Origin: Strigops habroptila
Taxonomy: Eukaryota; Chordata; Aves; Psittaciformes; Psittacidae
NCBI RefSeq assembly: GCF_004027225.2
Contig: NC_044277.2
Span: forward strand, 39,598,305 to 39,662,304
Direction of reading: 5' to 3'
Length of the DNA stretch: 64,000 bases
The notes below the pieces were generated by a model. It was not told where the DNA came from. It was given only the letters and a program-made list of their open reading frames with translations, and ran no database searches. Below, piece after piece: positions 37,013 through 50,105 of the stretch. A program made the position numbers and the translations under genes. Each line of letters opens with the position of its first letter. Position 1 is the stretch's first letter.

Positions 37013-40000
37013 TCTTCACTTAGCCCAAACTGATTTTTGTTTGGCATAAGAACTGGGATTCCAAAGGGAGTGCACCAAGGGCGCAGGGAACAAAGGATAA
37101 GCTACATGGTGTAGCTCTGGTGCACACACAAAGTCTGCCTGAGTTCCAGTGAGAAACCAAGTGAACGTGGCCAGAGTAGCACACAGAGCATTAATAGACC
37201 TGATGCAAGGCAGCGTGTAGAGGTTCAGACTTTGTCACAGTGCTAACCATGTTCATACAGCTTTTGGTCAGGTTGGAAGGTGAGCAGTGTGATTTTGCAC
37301 CTGCCCCGAGTGTTTACTGTAGACATTATTTGGGCTGGACGCAGGCAATGGCACTGGATGTGTGCAACAACTTTGGTCCTCAATACTAAGGGGACCGAAT
37401 GCATCACATTAAGAGAAGTATATCTGCATTGCACAGGATAACCTTTAGATTTTTCATAAAGAGGAAGAACAGCCTCAGAATAAGAGGGAGAGAGCACGCC
37501 CTTCTCCTCAGTAGTGTGCAGCCCTATAACCTTCCCCTGAGAGATAGTACCTAGAGATATGAATCATTGCTAGCTGAAGAGGTAACTGAGCCTGGCTCTC
37601 CCCTTGGTCTCTGCTTACCACAAATCTACTGCTGGAAAAGCAGTCATGAGTATTTTGGTGTAAAGGTCCATATGATAGCACCCCAGAGGACCCGATTTCT
37701 TCAGCTGCGATGGGCAGAATACTGCTCAGGGGATTCTGGCAGGCTCAGGTAGGACACAGGAGCTAAAATACTCTGTTCTGTGAAGATCACGTCCAGGAGC
37801 CAAATTTTAGGCGCTTGAACGCCTAGCACAAAATGTTCAGGAGCTCCTGGTTAGTGCAGTTTGGAGGATCACAGTATAGCTTGAGGCCCCTGGTGTGCCT
37901 GCACTGACCTCTGCATGTGTGCCGCAGCATGCCAGGTATCTGGTCCCCGCGTGTGGTGGCTCTTGTCCTATGCACATGGTTTTCCTCTCTGTGGGTTCTT
38001 CAATGCATGAGGTTAGGGAAGAATGTGCTGGACTATGAGCAGGCCTTGCCCTGAGTGGACTCAATAGCACCCACACACAGCCGATGTCTTGCCTTAGAAC
38101 TGTGTTACATCTCTGGAAGCTTTTCGAGACATTCAACTAGCAGTTTATTTACCTTGAGGAAATCACTTATCTGTGAAATTCTGTTTTGCAGTACCTCTTA
38201 CACACAAGGTGGCTGAATGGACACACCTTATTTCACACTAAAATGCTTTTGTGAGGTTTAGTTCAATGCAAAGAAAACCCCAAGCCCTATGCTTTTTTTA
38301 AAGGATGTGGAATTTCCTACAGCAAAACAGATCTTGTGTAGAAAAGCTGCTAGAATGCCTAGGGCTACAGCATGCCCAGAAGGAAGATCCAGCAGCAATT
38401 GCTTCCAAAGATGCCTGAAATAAGAGCCTGGAATCTACAGATATAAAAAATGTATGTATCCATAGCAGTCATGTCTTTCTACTAACGTAGCATGTAGTTA
38501 TATTGTCAAATCTGATACATTTTTAAGTTTATCCCAATGATTCTTAGAAATGAGATTTTTGCTTACACTTTAAAGTTTCTTGGCTGTTTTTATTTTACAG
38601 TGCCTTGCATGTAGAAGTTTAGATTTGATCTATTAGTTGGCCACTTATCTCACAATTCCTTGTAAATCTCTATCGATGTATACAGGATCAATAACTCTGT
38701 TGTAAGCTTCTCTCTTACCTCTCTAGCTCATGCAAATCACTCCATAAATGTGCTGAAGAGGACTTTTCCCCCCGCATCTTGTATATCTCTCCTCTTTGCT
38801 CCAGGATTCAGAGTAGGCACATGGCTTACGAATGGGTATATAAGATCCTCTGCGTAAGAATTAAATGGTAAGCATTCAGAAAAAAAACATAAGTACAGGA
38901 ACCAAGCTTATGTGTTTAGAAAGAGTTCCTTTTAATGAATGCACTGGTCAGCAGTTGGCTTTTGCATCACTGGAAATGACTGGTTTCAGAGACATTTTTC
39001 AAAATCTCCTTAAAATGATCACAAAATGACAATTTGGTCAAAATGGGTATGTATATTCTTAAATGTTTGAAGTAAGAAGTAAAGAAGAAGAAATGTTAGC
39101 ACTACGTTTAGAGGATGTATTTCTGGTTGAGCCAAGTGATATTCAGGCTTTTTGGTATGAAGCGTGTCTCCAGCTGACTTCAGTTAGGAGCTAGGAAGTG
39201 AAGACTTCCACTACCATGGTCTGAATCCACGTGGTTATTCACTCAAGGCCAAGATCCTGATTTTCTTATATTCATACCAGTGCAACTGTGAAGAAATCCC
39301 ACTAAATACCTGCAGTGAGGTCCCTGTAGTAAAACAAATGGTCCCAGGGGACCCCTCAAGTGATAAAAAAAAGCTTTGTAAATGACCTGTAGATCAATGA
39401 CACTATTCCCCTAACCTTGCGTGTGCAAGGCTTTATAAGGTCATGTCCATCTCTCCTGTAATGAAATCTGCTCATACCAGATGTGAGGAATCATTTCAGA
39501 AGCAGATCACTCAGCAATTTGCAGCCAAGTGAAAATGATGATGGAATTTGTTTCAAAAAAAGAAAAAAAAACCAAACAAAAAAACCCCACTATATGAACT
39601 GCAGAAATCTGTTGTGAGTTAATTTACAGATTTAAAAGAATCTGTTCTCATTTTGCATTTTATCTATTTTATCAGAATAAAGAGAAATGGATTCAACGTC
39701 ATAATAGAAAGACATGGTTCCATAAGCAATCAAGAGAGGATTTCATAACATGGTGTCTCTGGTATATAAATGGCTGTTTGCCACTTACTCCATTTGGCTT
39801 TCTGCTCAGAGCATGGGCTTCATGAGAGCTAGTCTAATTGCTACAATTAGCAAAATTAAATGGCTTATTGTGTATTTAGACAATTCTTCCCACATTCTGC
39901 ATTGTTATGCTACAGAATCAGTAATTACAGTGTGGGGCTTGTAAATTCCTGGACACGTGTTGTGATTATTTTTATCACGCAACTCTTGCAGGGACTCAAC

Positions 40001-41270
40001 CTAAATAAGCTTGTTTAGATGGATGCACAAATGCAATTTACTCTGCTTCTCTGCGTGCACAGGAGAAAGAGAGGCAGCAGTAGGACCCCAGCAACCTGCT
40101 GAAGTCTTTTCCTTGGCATTTTGCAGGCAGTGCAGGGGGTGCAGAGCAAATCACAGCACCTCAGTCACTCCAGACTGCATGACTTCAGGGATAGAGCAGA
40201 GAAAAGGCAGTGGTTTTGGAAGCTGAATTGCTGGCAGAGCCAATTAAAACTCAGTACACTGACACTTTTAAAGCTCTTAAGGAGTTGTATGATCAAATCA
40301 CAAACACTTCAAGATTGTTTGAGTTCTAAAAAAACCCAACAGGCTAGTTGTGAATATTTGCTGGCCAATAAAAAGTAAATGAATACACTGTGTGATTGGG
40401 AGTATCTTTCCAAATAAAGCAGCACTCATACTTTCAGTATCACTCATGAATTGCTCTTTTGGGGAGATGATGATATATTAGCTAGACTAAATCAATTTGG
40501 ATTTAATAGCTATACACCATATATTAATAATTGCAATTCCAATAAAACTTTAATTTACCTCCTCTGTTTAAAAGTTTACAAAATCAGGCAGCTGAGGCCT
40601 AGCATTTAATTTTGGAAGGAAAATTTTCTCCAATGTTATAGAAATTTCTCGATAGAAAATTTGTTGATTTGCCAATGAAAATATTGCTTATATGCCATCA
40701 AGCCCATATAACTCAAGCACAGAAACATTGTTCTAGCACAAGAAGCATATTTAAATTGAGATAAACAAAAGTGGAAATGAGTTTTTTCATTATTAAATAT
40801 GCAGGAAAAAAAGTATTGCACATATTTTCAAAGAATTCATATATATTTTTTAAATTATCCTATTACAGAACAAATAATTTTTGTTTTAAAATAAGATAAA
40901 AGGTTTATCTTACATTTTCTTATATGTTTTCTGAATGAACATGGATATGCATTAACCTCTCCTTCATCTAATTAGAGTAGTGAATATTAGTTAAATTGTC
41001 TTTTCTGTACCATACAAATCCAGAACTCTCAAAATTTTAGGACCAAGTCTTTAACCAGTTACCATTAAATCTGCTGGCAAATTTTTTTGGTTCATTAGAA
41101 CAATGCTTTCATAATTCTTACTTCTACCAAAGAAATGTGATTGATTGCTTTTCCTTACCAGAATATACTTATGAACTTTTCTAGTCTCGTGTATTGTGGA
41201 ATGAAATTTAAAAGACCTGATTTTTTCATTATTTCAGAAGCAGAAGTTAATTTTTTTCTTTTTTTTTTTT

Positions 41271-44200
41271 TTGCTATTGCTGTTTTTATTGAACTTTATT
41301 GATTTTAAAACTGTCTGCAGTAAAAAGAATAGTGCATATTGAATATTAACTGTCCATAAGGCCATCATGGAATTTCAATGTGGACTATGTTGAATCTTGA
41401 CTATATCTATAAAAAAATTCTTACAGCTTTTAATGCGACTATTCACAGCAATGCAAATTGAGAAACTGTCCATGCAGTCATCTAAGCGTTAGGATTTCAA
41501 TGGCCACCCTGTTCTCAGTGCAAGTATCACTGATGTTACGAATGCAACAGAGCAAGATTTTGGAGAGCAAATTTTGACTCAGTATAAAACGACTTCTCCC
41601 TCTTCCTCAAACAGCCAGATTGAATTCTGAAGACGAAGGGTGCATATTTAGTGCCACGTACGGCACTGTGCACTCAGACCCTGCAGTAGTTTGCTTAGGA
41701 GAAACATTTTTACAAACATTATTAAAAAAGAAAAATTAAAAAATAAAACCAGCAGCAAACATATCGAACCTTTTCCAAAAGAAACCCTCACATCCTGGAT
41801 TACAAAATTTAACATGTGCCTTGTTTGTAAAGGAAAACAGCAATTTCCTTGTGTGAGCTAGCATTTGATTCTGGAGTGAAGGCTCTTCTGAATTTGATGG
41901 GACAAAGGACTTGCTCCCAAAATCTTTTTTTTGCAGTTCTTGCAGTGGTATATTTTCTGACAAAATATGAGTGGTTTTCTCTATCTCCATGGAGGAAAGG
42001 GCAATCACTTTGTACAAAGCTTCAGGTTTGGACTATCAAAGAATTTTTTTATTTAAAAAATTATTATAGATGCAGCTGACCACTGCTTAATTTGAAAATA
42101 CCTAAGAAACCCTTGAAGCATGGGTGTTTTCTGATCTGTGTAAAGTTCCCTCTGCCTTGCAGATTCCTGCACTTTCACAGATGTTTTGTTTTGAGGATCT
42201 CGCCCCAGCAAAGAACAACAGGTATTGAACATTTCACTAATAAAAAAAGGCAACATTAAAAATGGCTAATTGAACTTATACAAAGAAACATAGGCTGTGT
42301 AACCTCGGCCATTTCATAGTACAAATATTAATAATAAGAAAGACTGAAATTTACCCAGCAGCATATACAGCAGTGACTACACTGGATATATCTGACAGTG
42401 AAGATTACAATACCAATCATCAGGTCTTCTCCATCCTGACAATGCCATTTACAACAGTAACTCTTCAGTTCTGCTTCGCTCTCCTAAAACGGATGGAAAT
42501 AGTTAAAGCAAATTGTTTCTTACGGAATCGCTTGGTGTCTTTACAAGCCACTTACAGTTGAAGCAGGATCCATGGTTTATAGAGTATTCTAAAAGTACCC
42601 ATGTAGGCTTTCATATGGCATTACACTGCAAAACAAACCCATAATGTGTGAAAACAGGTTTTATATCAACCTGCAGAAGCCAGTTGATAAAATTCATGGA
42701 CCAATTCTTAAAATCTAAGCTATAAAGAGAATGAAATGTATTAAAAGATTTGAGGTTTATAAAAAGTAACCTGTTGATATCATATTTTTACTTTACAAAA
42801 ATATTGAAATAATTAATGAGTTTTTCACTCTGCACCAGCTTTAAAAAAAATACTATCAAATTTTGACTTGCACCTTTAACGCATTTGAAAGCACCATCAG
42901 GGGATACTTTTAACATAAAGGAGGATACCACTGACTAGATTTAGGGAGGTATTTAAAACCCAAAAGCTTGCAGCAAAAGCACTCTATTACAAGAGATTCA
43001 ACCTAATTTTTAGACATATCTGGACACAAGTCTTGAACAGGCAGAAGAGGGTCTTCCACATAACTTGCTTAGATTATACTTCAGTGAATATACTTACTAA
43101 GAGGTGGCTGAAAGCCTTTAAAAGACATCACTTTCACCTTGGGTGAGAAAAACAGAGCTGTCTTTACACGCTGAGAACTTGATTGGTCTTTCCTGCTTCT
43201 TGTTCTGGTAGGGCTTGTGCCACTTGTTACCTGTCCCTCAGGCAATAGCAACTTTGCAGTTATACAATGTTTGGCACTAGAAGGGTATGGCATGTCACAG
43301 TCTCTTGTCACCCCTGCATACATTCACACACTGAATCATGCATTGTCAGTCCTGAAAAAGAGAAGTTTCAGTGTGTTCATCTCTTTGTTGTTTCTTCCGA
43401 TATATCTGAGTGGGGTCCTCCAAAAAGTTTAGAATACGAAAACTATACTTCCCTATTCTTTTACATATATATATATAACTTTTCTTTTTTTTGCAAATTG
43501 AATACTGAATCATGATTATCATTTAATTTACATCACTACGTGCTAGAGCTCCTTATTTCTCCTGAAAACCAGAAGTGAGCTGCATAGGATTTCTGTTGTA
43601 AGTAACACCAAGAACTTGAATTGCATTTAAAAAGACTTTGAAATTCCACAGAAAACAAATAGTTCTGGTAGTATTAATGTTTATGACCTAATTAATCAGA
43701 ATTTAGTTTATTTTCCATTGACAGCCTTACAAACATGACGATGTATTTTTTTAATCAAGAACTATTTGCAGACCTATTCTAACCTGAATGGTTGATTTAT
43801 GGGAGTGTTGAAGACTACTATGCTCCTATTTTTTCCCTAGAAAACAGTCTTCTTAACAGCAACACTGTGTGCTACACTTTCATTATTTTTGAAAAAGTTT
43901 TTGTTTGTTTGTTTTTTCTGTTGATTATGCAAATATCAATCATTCATTTCTAAAATAAAATGCACTACTGGCTGAAGTTGAAAGCTCTGGTCTGAGCCTT
44001 CCTACTGGGTTGATTGTAAGTACTGTGCAGTCAAGAGTGTCATAGCAGCATGGAGTCGCGGGTGAGTTTCCCCAGCTGAAGTAACTGATCTGTATGTGTG
44101 GGTCAGGTTTGGGTTTTTTTGAGGCTTTCAAGTGATGCTGCTGTATCAGTGTCCTGCAAATAGACTGCACACAGTGGATCAAATGATAATCATGATGATA

Positions 44201-44330
44201 GCCAGACTAAGAACACTACAGCTTGCTGCTCTACTTGTAGTACTCAGTTTAGTTATTCCTACAGCCCTATGGTCAACCCTTAACTTGGACTGTAACGTTG
44301 GAGCTTCTTCAAGCTGTGTTTCTGTTTTGC
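41271..44330 (-). other. XKR4: Probable XKR4 3' UTR
   Basis: This AT-rich sequence lies downstream of the XKR4 stop on the minus strand. No gene or recognised repeat interrupts it. Its right limit is the stop codon. Its left limit is inferred from tandem AATAAA signals at 41300-41285. Other minus-strand AATAAA strings exist (for example 43712-43707), so shorter forms are possible, and the true end could also be further left. Confidence 0.5.
41285..41300 (-). terminator. XKR4: Tandem polyadenylation signals, candidate XKR4 end
   Basis: On the minus strand AATAAA occurs at 41300-41295 and again at 41290-41285. It is followed by AACAGCAATAGC and a genomic A-rich run (plus-strand T tract 41252-41272). 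This would give a 3' UTR of about 3.05 kb. Confidence 0.4.
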
Positions 44331-45277
44331 TTACAATGTGGTTTCATATTCCAAGCGCTCCTGGATAAGGGCATCATCTTTATACTGTAGCCGTGGAGGA
44401 GCAGGAGAACATTCAAATGCTAAGATCGCCTTCCTCAGGCTCCTGTCCAGCACGTGTCTCTCCCACGCTGGGTACCTGTTCCTGAACAGATCGATTTTAA
44501 TGACAGATTCCTCAATCCTTGGTGGCCGGGATGAAGGTGTGGATGGTGCAGTGGGTCTCACCTGAAACACAGGCACACACCCATCCCTCTCTGCGAATTT
44601 CTGATCCCGCTCGCTTGTGACACTCCGGTTGTTGGAGATGGACCGCAGAGTGTTTGTGGCCACTTCTGAGGGTAGGGTGAAGGCAGTGGCAGGGTCCTCA
44701 CAAGCACAGCTTGGCGACTGCCCAAACCTTGGTCCATTGGGGTGAAAGAAGGCATAGTACATTAGCATAAAAACGATGCCTGTCAAAAAGCTGCTGAATA
44801 CTACACACAGTGCTGGTATGGCAAATGCATCAGAGATTGGTGGGGCCTTGTAGAGATACCAGAGAGCACTCAAGGCTGTGTTTTCTAAAAGGATCACAAA
44901 ATAGTAAATGAAAAGCCTACAGCGTGTCCTTCCTTCCTTGACATTGAACCAGCTGAATATATAGATTATCCCAACAACCATGTCAAAAACTATCTCCTCC
45001 CATTTAGTGATGCAAAACTCTGTCTCGCAGTGGACGATCCAGAAGGTCATGATGCACCAGTGCAGCACGATGAAGATCCCAAAGTACAGCTGGAAAACTG
45101 AGGCAAACAGAGCAAAAGTAATGACTCTTGCTGCAATTGTGAAGAAATGCCAGCAAAACTGGATTATAACAGCCATATAACTGATGGGTTTCTTGTCATC
45201 ACGGGAGTCACGGAGGGCCTTTTGGTAAGAAGCCAAAGCCCAAGCCAGAGATACGAGAGATGCTGCAGCAGTAAGAC
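44331..45277 (-). CDS. XKR4: XKR4 last coding exon (C-terminal 314 residues plus split Gly)
   Basis: This is the final exon of XK-related protein 4, a multi-pass plasma-membrane protein. After caspase cleavage XKR4 scrambles phospholipids and exposes phosphatidylserine on dying cells. On the minus strand the acceptor is TTTCTTTCTAG at 45278, phase 1 (a Gly codon is split). The stop TAA is at 44333-44331. Exon-relative residues 1-18, 31-83, 95-112, 121-143 and 152-178 are hydrophobic membrane segments. A cytosolic tail follows, with a cysteine pair (CAC), the acidic/basic [11 protein letters not shown] segment, a proline/serine-rich stretch and the end [12 protein letters not shown]. An uninterrupted ORF extends 6 codons upstream through the acceptor to a chance ATG, which I exclude. 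Sequence agreement with mammalian XKR4, as recalled, is very high. The earlier exons lie to the right, outside the window. Confidence 0.96.
44583..44585 (-). other. XKR4: Candidate caspase cleavage Asp in the XKR4 tail (AERD/G)
   Basis: The GAT codon encodes Asp at exon-relative residue 232, followed by Gly, with 83 residues remaining to the C-terminus. From that distance it corresponds to about residue 564 of a 647-residue mammalian XKR4. I recall the caspase site near there. The site is conserved here. Confidence 0.5.
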
Positions 45278-48200
45278 CTAGAAAGAAACAGGACATGTAG
45301 TTAATGCATAATTAGTATATCAGCACTTGGTTGAAACCAGTGAGATCCTTGCTGCTTTAAATGTGTAGTCTACCACTGACATCATACAATCTCTTCCTCC
45401 TCCTTTACTGCTGAGATTTCATTGCCCTGCAATGTTGGATGCACACAAACAAGAGTGGCTATTGAACTACACTCTGAAATGCTTCTCTAGCAATTTTATG
45501 TTTGAAACAAATAAATTAATTCACAACTTTGAGCAAGTCAGAAGAGGTTTCTGTCAGCTGTGTGATTTAACAGGACCTACTGTGGTTATTGCCTTAAAGA
45601 AAAAAAAAAAGAATTTTCTGATTCATTTGGATAAGTCATTAAAAAAGCCTAACTAACTGCCTTACTCTTGCTGATGGAAAAAATATTGCGTATTTTGATA
45701 TTTCCACCACTTTTACACAGAATTTTAACAAGTTGAAAATGTCAAAACTTTATGTTTTTAGAATTGGAAATGAAATTAATTTTAGAAATGTTGGAATTTT
45801 CTACTGAATTAAAATTCTGAATACAGATGCTCCTGTTATGTTTGTATAACCATTCTATCTCCCACATATCACAGAATTGCCTATTTATAAGGCCCTGAGC
45901 TATAATATTTCTGGCAAACCTGTCAAATATTTTTCACAAAAAGAATTCAATATAAAATTATTGTCATGAGATTTTCAAATGTTATTTTTGTGAAAATAAT
46001 TCCTATTCGCTTGAAATCACAAAAACCATAAACCATTTTTTTATATAAAAACTTTTCTATGCTTATTTTGAATGTGTATTATTCTCTTTTCCTCAAGGGA
46101 GTTTGATTGTTGTCGGTCTGTAAACTTTAAAAAAAAAAAGTTGTTTTGCAACTGAATGTGATTTTTAAACTAACCTCTTACTTCCATCACTACCAGAAAA
46201 ATACCTTCCATTCCCATTTAAGAAGTGATACAGTTCAGCATAATTATTCATATGCTTAACACTTATACAGCATTCTATTAGAAATGAATGTTAATTCTTC
46301 TTTACTAGAAGATCAATTTTTCTTTACTTACAATTCATACGAAGCTGCTTTGGATAGAAATGGGAATTCGACTGAAATGCAAAACCCAGCCTTTCAAGTC
46401 TATTTATTATTTAAATACAATTGCAATAAATATGTTGTATACAGAAGAAAAATATATCGAACATTTTATACTTAAAACTGGTTTATTACCAAAGCAAATT
46501 TTATATACAGTTAATGAATAAATTCACAAGTCTCAGCATCCCAGACTGAGAATTTATTCACAGACCATGTAAAGATAACGATGCTCCAGCTTACTCTATT
46601 TCTAAGCAGTTCCTTAACTTTGAACTACTTACTGAAGTAAATCAAACTGAAATGAAGAAAACTGTTTTTTTGTCTGCTTTTGTCTGCTGTTAAAAGCTGT
46701 TTATTCATTTCAACAACCTTTGGTTCTTGATGCATAGACACTATTTTTTTTCCCTGCTCAATAGCTTTCTTTAGAACTCAATCACCAAGGATAGATTACT
46801 TAAATATTATAAATAAATATTATAAATTGTTAATACAGAGTGGTATATTTAAGCCTAAATACATGTTGCTATTTACTTTTGAAAAAAAAAAAAAATTTAA
46901 ACAGAAAATGTAGGTTATGGAAATAATACCTGATGCTGAAGGAAGTAAAATCTTTTTAAGCAAGCCACCTGGCTTAACACACTAAGATTTTGCTCAGTAA
47001 GTAGGACAGAGGGATTCAATGTTTTCATGACGGATTGTGTTTGCCAGTGTTTCTCCTTCAGTCACCAGCAGGGTGCTAATTATGTTGTGAGCTCCCATGA
47101 ATCCATGAATTAAAACCCCCTTTGTTTTAAAAATAAAAATGATAGTAAAAAATCAGCAGAAATATAGTGCAAACATAAAATTCCAGGGAGATCTTTTAAT
47201 AAAACTTCATAATTTTTCTTCCCACACAGACTCCTGGATGCCAGATCACCAATGTTACTTTTGAAATCCTCCTTCATGGAGAGAATAAACTATCAGCAAT
47301 GAAGACAGGAAGGAAACATGGTATAAATTGTTATTTTCATTTCTGACATATATATTTGCTTTTCATATTTGGCTGCCTTTCAGTGACCATTATCTCTGGA
47401 GACAATGCTAACGTCTGAAAATGTAAGTTCGTTCTCATTTTCCTGTAGGAATGACTTAAGTATTGAAAAAACACCGTTCATTTCCTTTATGAAATGAAAA
47501 GTTTGGAAAGGTACATGAATAGGATAAAGGATAAGAGAATCTTTCAATAAAAATGAGCCACTCTGAAGAAGAGCTCAAAAATAGCATTATCAGCACAGGA
47601 AAGAATAATGTGTGAGAGAAATCCATACATTTTCTTTGCAAATCTAACAGTAATGACCTCACACATTTCCCCAGAGGTTTGTAGAGATATCATCAGTTTT
47701 GCATTAGGAGGTGTAAAATCATTCAATAATGCACACAGAATGTTCCAAATAAAATGTTAAAATTCATAAGAATTTCCAGTCTTCTAATGCTAATTAATTC
47801 ATAGTCATTGTATGGGACAGAAAAAAAGCAAGTACAATAGCAACATAATTCTGTTATTTAAATAGTCATTAATAGGGAAACATCCTTTGCATTTACAGAA
47901 CAAACTCAGGAATACTGGCATACAAGAGAGGAAAGGAGACAAGGGAATGTACAAAAGGAAAGAACTGCCAGTTAATGTATTATGTATTATGTATCTACTC
48001 TTCTGCTATTGGCAATGGTGTTATGGATATAGAATTAAGATAAGGCTAAATGCTCCATGGGCACCATCCATTTTTCTTTATTGATTAGACCCAACACTAA
48101 AGAATTATTGAAAGTATAATTCATAATGAGAACAATAATGTAAAGGTGATGCAATTGGCAGTTTGCTAATAAATGTCACTATATAAATAACTGACTGGGA

Positions 48201-49615
48201 ATGGTTAGAGACAAAGTGAATTATTGTAGCACTAAATGGATAATTCATTAATCAGAACACATTGATGCATTTACTCAGTATGTGCTCATATAAACCTCTT
48301 TTTCCCTATTTGAAAAGAAGAACCAAAATAAATTTCTATTACTATCAAACCAAAACTTTAAAGGCAGTAACATGGCACCAGGAAAAAAGGATGTCCTGTA
48401 GACTTAATGGAAAAGAAATTACTTGTAACAACGCAGGTGGTTTAATTTCCTAAATTGGGAAAGCTTATTTGCCATTCAGAAATGAACAGAGAAGATTGGA
48501 CTGTGATCTGTTCATGAAGAACAGGAACCAGATTTCCCACTTGCTCAGCTGCAGCCTCCGCACTCTCTTCTGGCGCTGCAGCAGCTTTCTGGTCTGTATT
48601 TGACAGTCTTGTATATCAGAGGCTTGTATTTAGGGTCTTGATCTAGGAAATCAGGATTAACTAGCATTCTCAGTTAATATATACTCAAGAAACTATATGT
48701 TCATCTGTTACAGGCTGTTAAAAGTCCAGGAAAGCAGAAATTCTGTAAAATGGCCTTAGGAAACATGAAAGCATGTTCCTGTTTCTTTCTGTTCTAATGC
48801 TGAACCTTCAATTTTTTTTCCGCAGTATATGATTTAGTCTCTGCAGCTCTGTCGTTAAGAGGAAAGAAATATAGGCTTTGCACAGCAGAAGATCACTTGA
48901 CATATTGCACCAGACGAATAATGCTTTTGTTTGTTTCTAAAATGGACACCTGAAAAGCTCTTAAACAGGAATTAGTGGGGACCATAGCTACCCACTTCTA
49001 GCCTTTGTAGCTATGCCCACTGACAACAGTCTCAATAATGAGACTAGCCAATAATACACTCTATCAGGACAACTTCCTGTCAGGAATGAATTAGAATCTA
49101 TTTTGAGTGAAAAAGACAATTTAATCTCTTTTATTCTGTTAATGGTTTCATTACTTAATTATATTATTTGTATAAAAGAATGTCAACTTTGTAACTACAG
49201 ATGAGTTTCAGATGTCCTTAAGGAAGTGCACATCCTGTCTGAAAACAAAGAACAGAATAGCCTTGATTGAATTACAATTTTAACTTCTTTTCTTGGAAAT
49301 GATTCATTTATCCATATATAAAATATGTTCTTGCATTTTATAGACCGTGGCCTATCCATACTGGTACTTTAAATATGATACATCATATGCTGCAACGAAC
49401 TACAGCTTATTAAATTCAAGATAAAAACACGAACGTGACTTTCACAAGTGAAAGCAAACATATATGAGGGGAAGAAAGAATATATACAGAGATGGGTTCA
49501 TTCACAAATGTAATACTATTTCAAGGAAGCAAGCTCAAATAGGTACAGGAGAGCCAATGAATACTCCTCAACAGCACTTGGTAGAAAGCTGACAGAAATG
49601 TTTTATTTGTGAGTA

Positions 49616-50105
49616 ACCATAGAACCATAGAATCATAGAATAGTAAAGGTTGGAAAGGACCTTAAAATCACCTACTTCCAACCCCCCTGCCATGGGCAGG
49701 GACACCTCGCACAAAACCATGTCACCCAAGGCTCTGTCCAGCCTGGCCTTGGACACCGCCAGGGATGGAGCATTCACAACTTCCTTGGGCAACCCATTCC
49801 AGTGCTTCACCACCTTCACTGCAAAGAACTTCTTCCTTAGATCTAATCTAAACTTCCTCTGTTTAAGTTTGAAGCCATTACCCCTTGTCCTACCACTACA
49901 GTCCCTAAGGAAGAGTCCCTCCCCAGCATCCTTATAGGCCCCCTTCAGGTACTGGAAGGCTGCTATGAGGTCTCCATGAAGCCTTCTCTTGTCCAGGCTG
50001 AACAAGCCCCAGCTCTCTCAGCCTGTCTTCATACAGGAGGTGCTCCAGCCCTCTTATCATCCTCATGGCCCTCCTCTGGGCTCGCTGCAACAGCTCCATG
50101 TCCTA
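49616..50105 (-). repeat. CR1 LINE 3' end, young copy, minus orientation
   Basis: Read on the minus strand, the element starts 5'-truncated at GACATGGAGCTGTTGC and ends at 49616 in an ATTCTATG-type tail. It encodes the ORF2 C-terminal region ([40 protein letters not shown]). By eye it is about 98% identical to the copy ending at 52802. Both share a one-base insertion (CTTGTTCAGCC) relative to the intact frame in the 18.3-kb copy. Confidence 0.95.

Larger units (their letters stand above)
17061..41270. other. Intergenic region between TMEM68 and XKR4
   Basis: About 24 kb lie between the two convergent genes. Apart from the CR1 fragment at 18.3-18.7 kb, a 23-bp minisatellite near 36.95 kb and simple T- or A-rich runs (for example 32240-32296 and 33806-33846), I see no recognisable gene, RNA or transposon. 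A slightly GC-richer patch at about 28.9-29.5 kb has open frames on both strands but no recognisable protein. Part of the right side may be an extended XKR4 3' UTR. Confidence 0.6.

Noticed and set aside
44338..44565. Plus-strand ORF of 75 codons
   Set aside because: It is antisense to the conserved XKR4 exon, a shadow of real coding sequence.
45278..45296. Six-codon upstream extension of the XKR4 exon starting at a Met
   Set aside because: These codons are the polypyrimidine tract and acceptor TTTCTTTCTAG of the intron. Homology starts at the split Gly.
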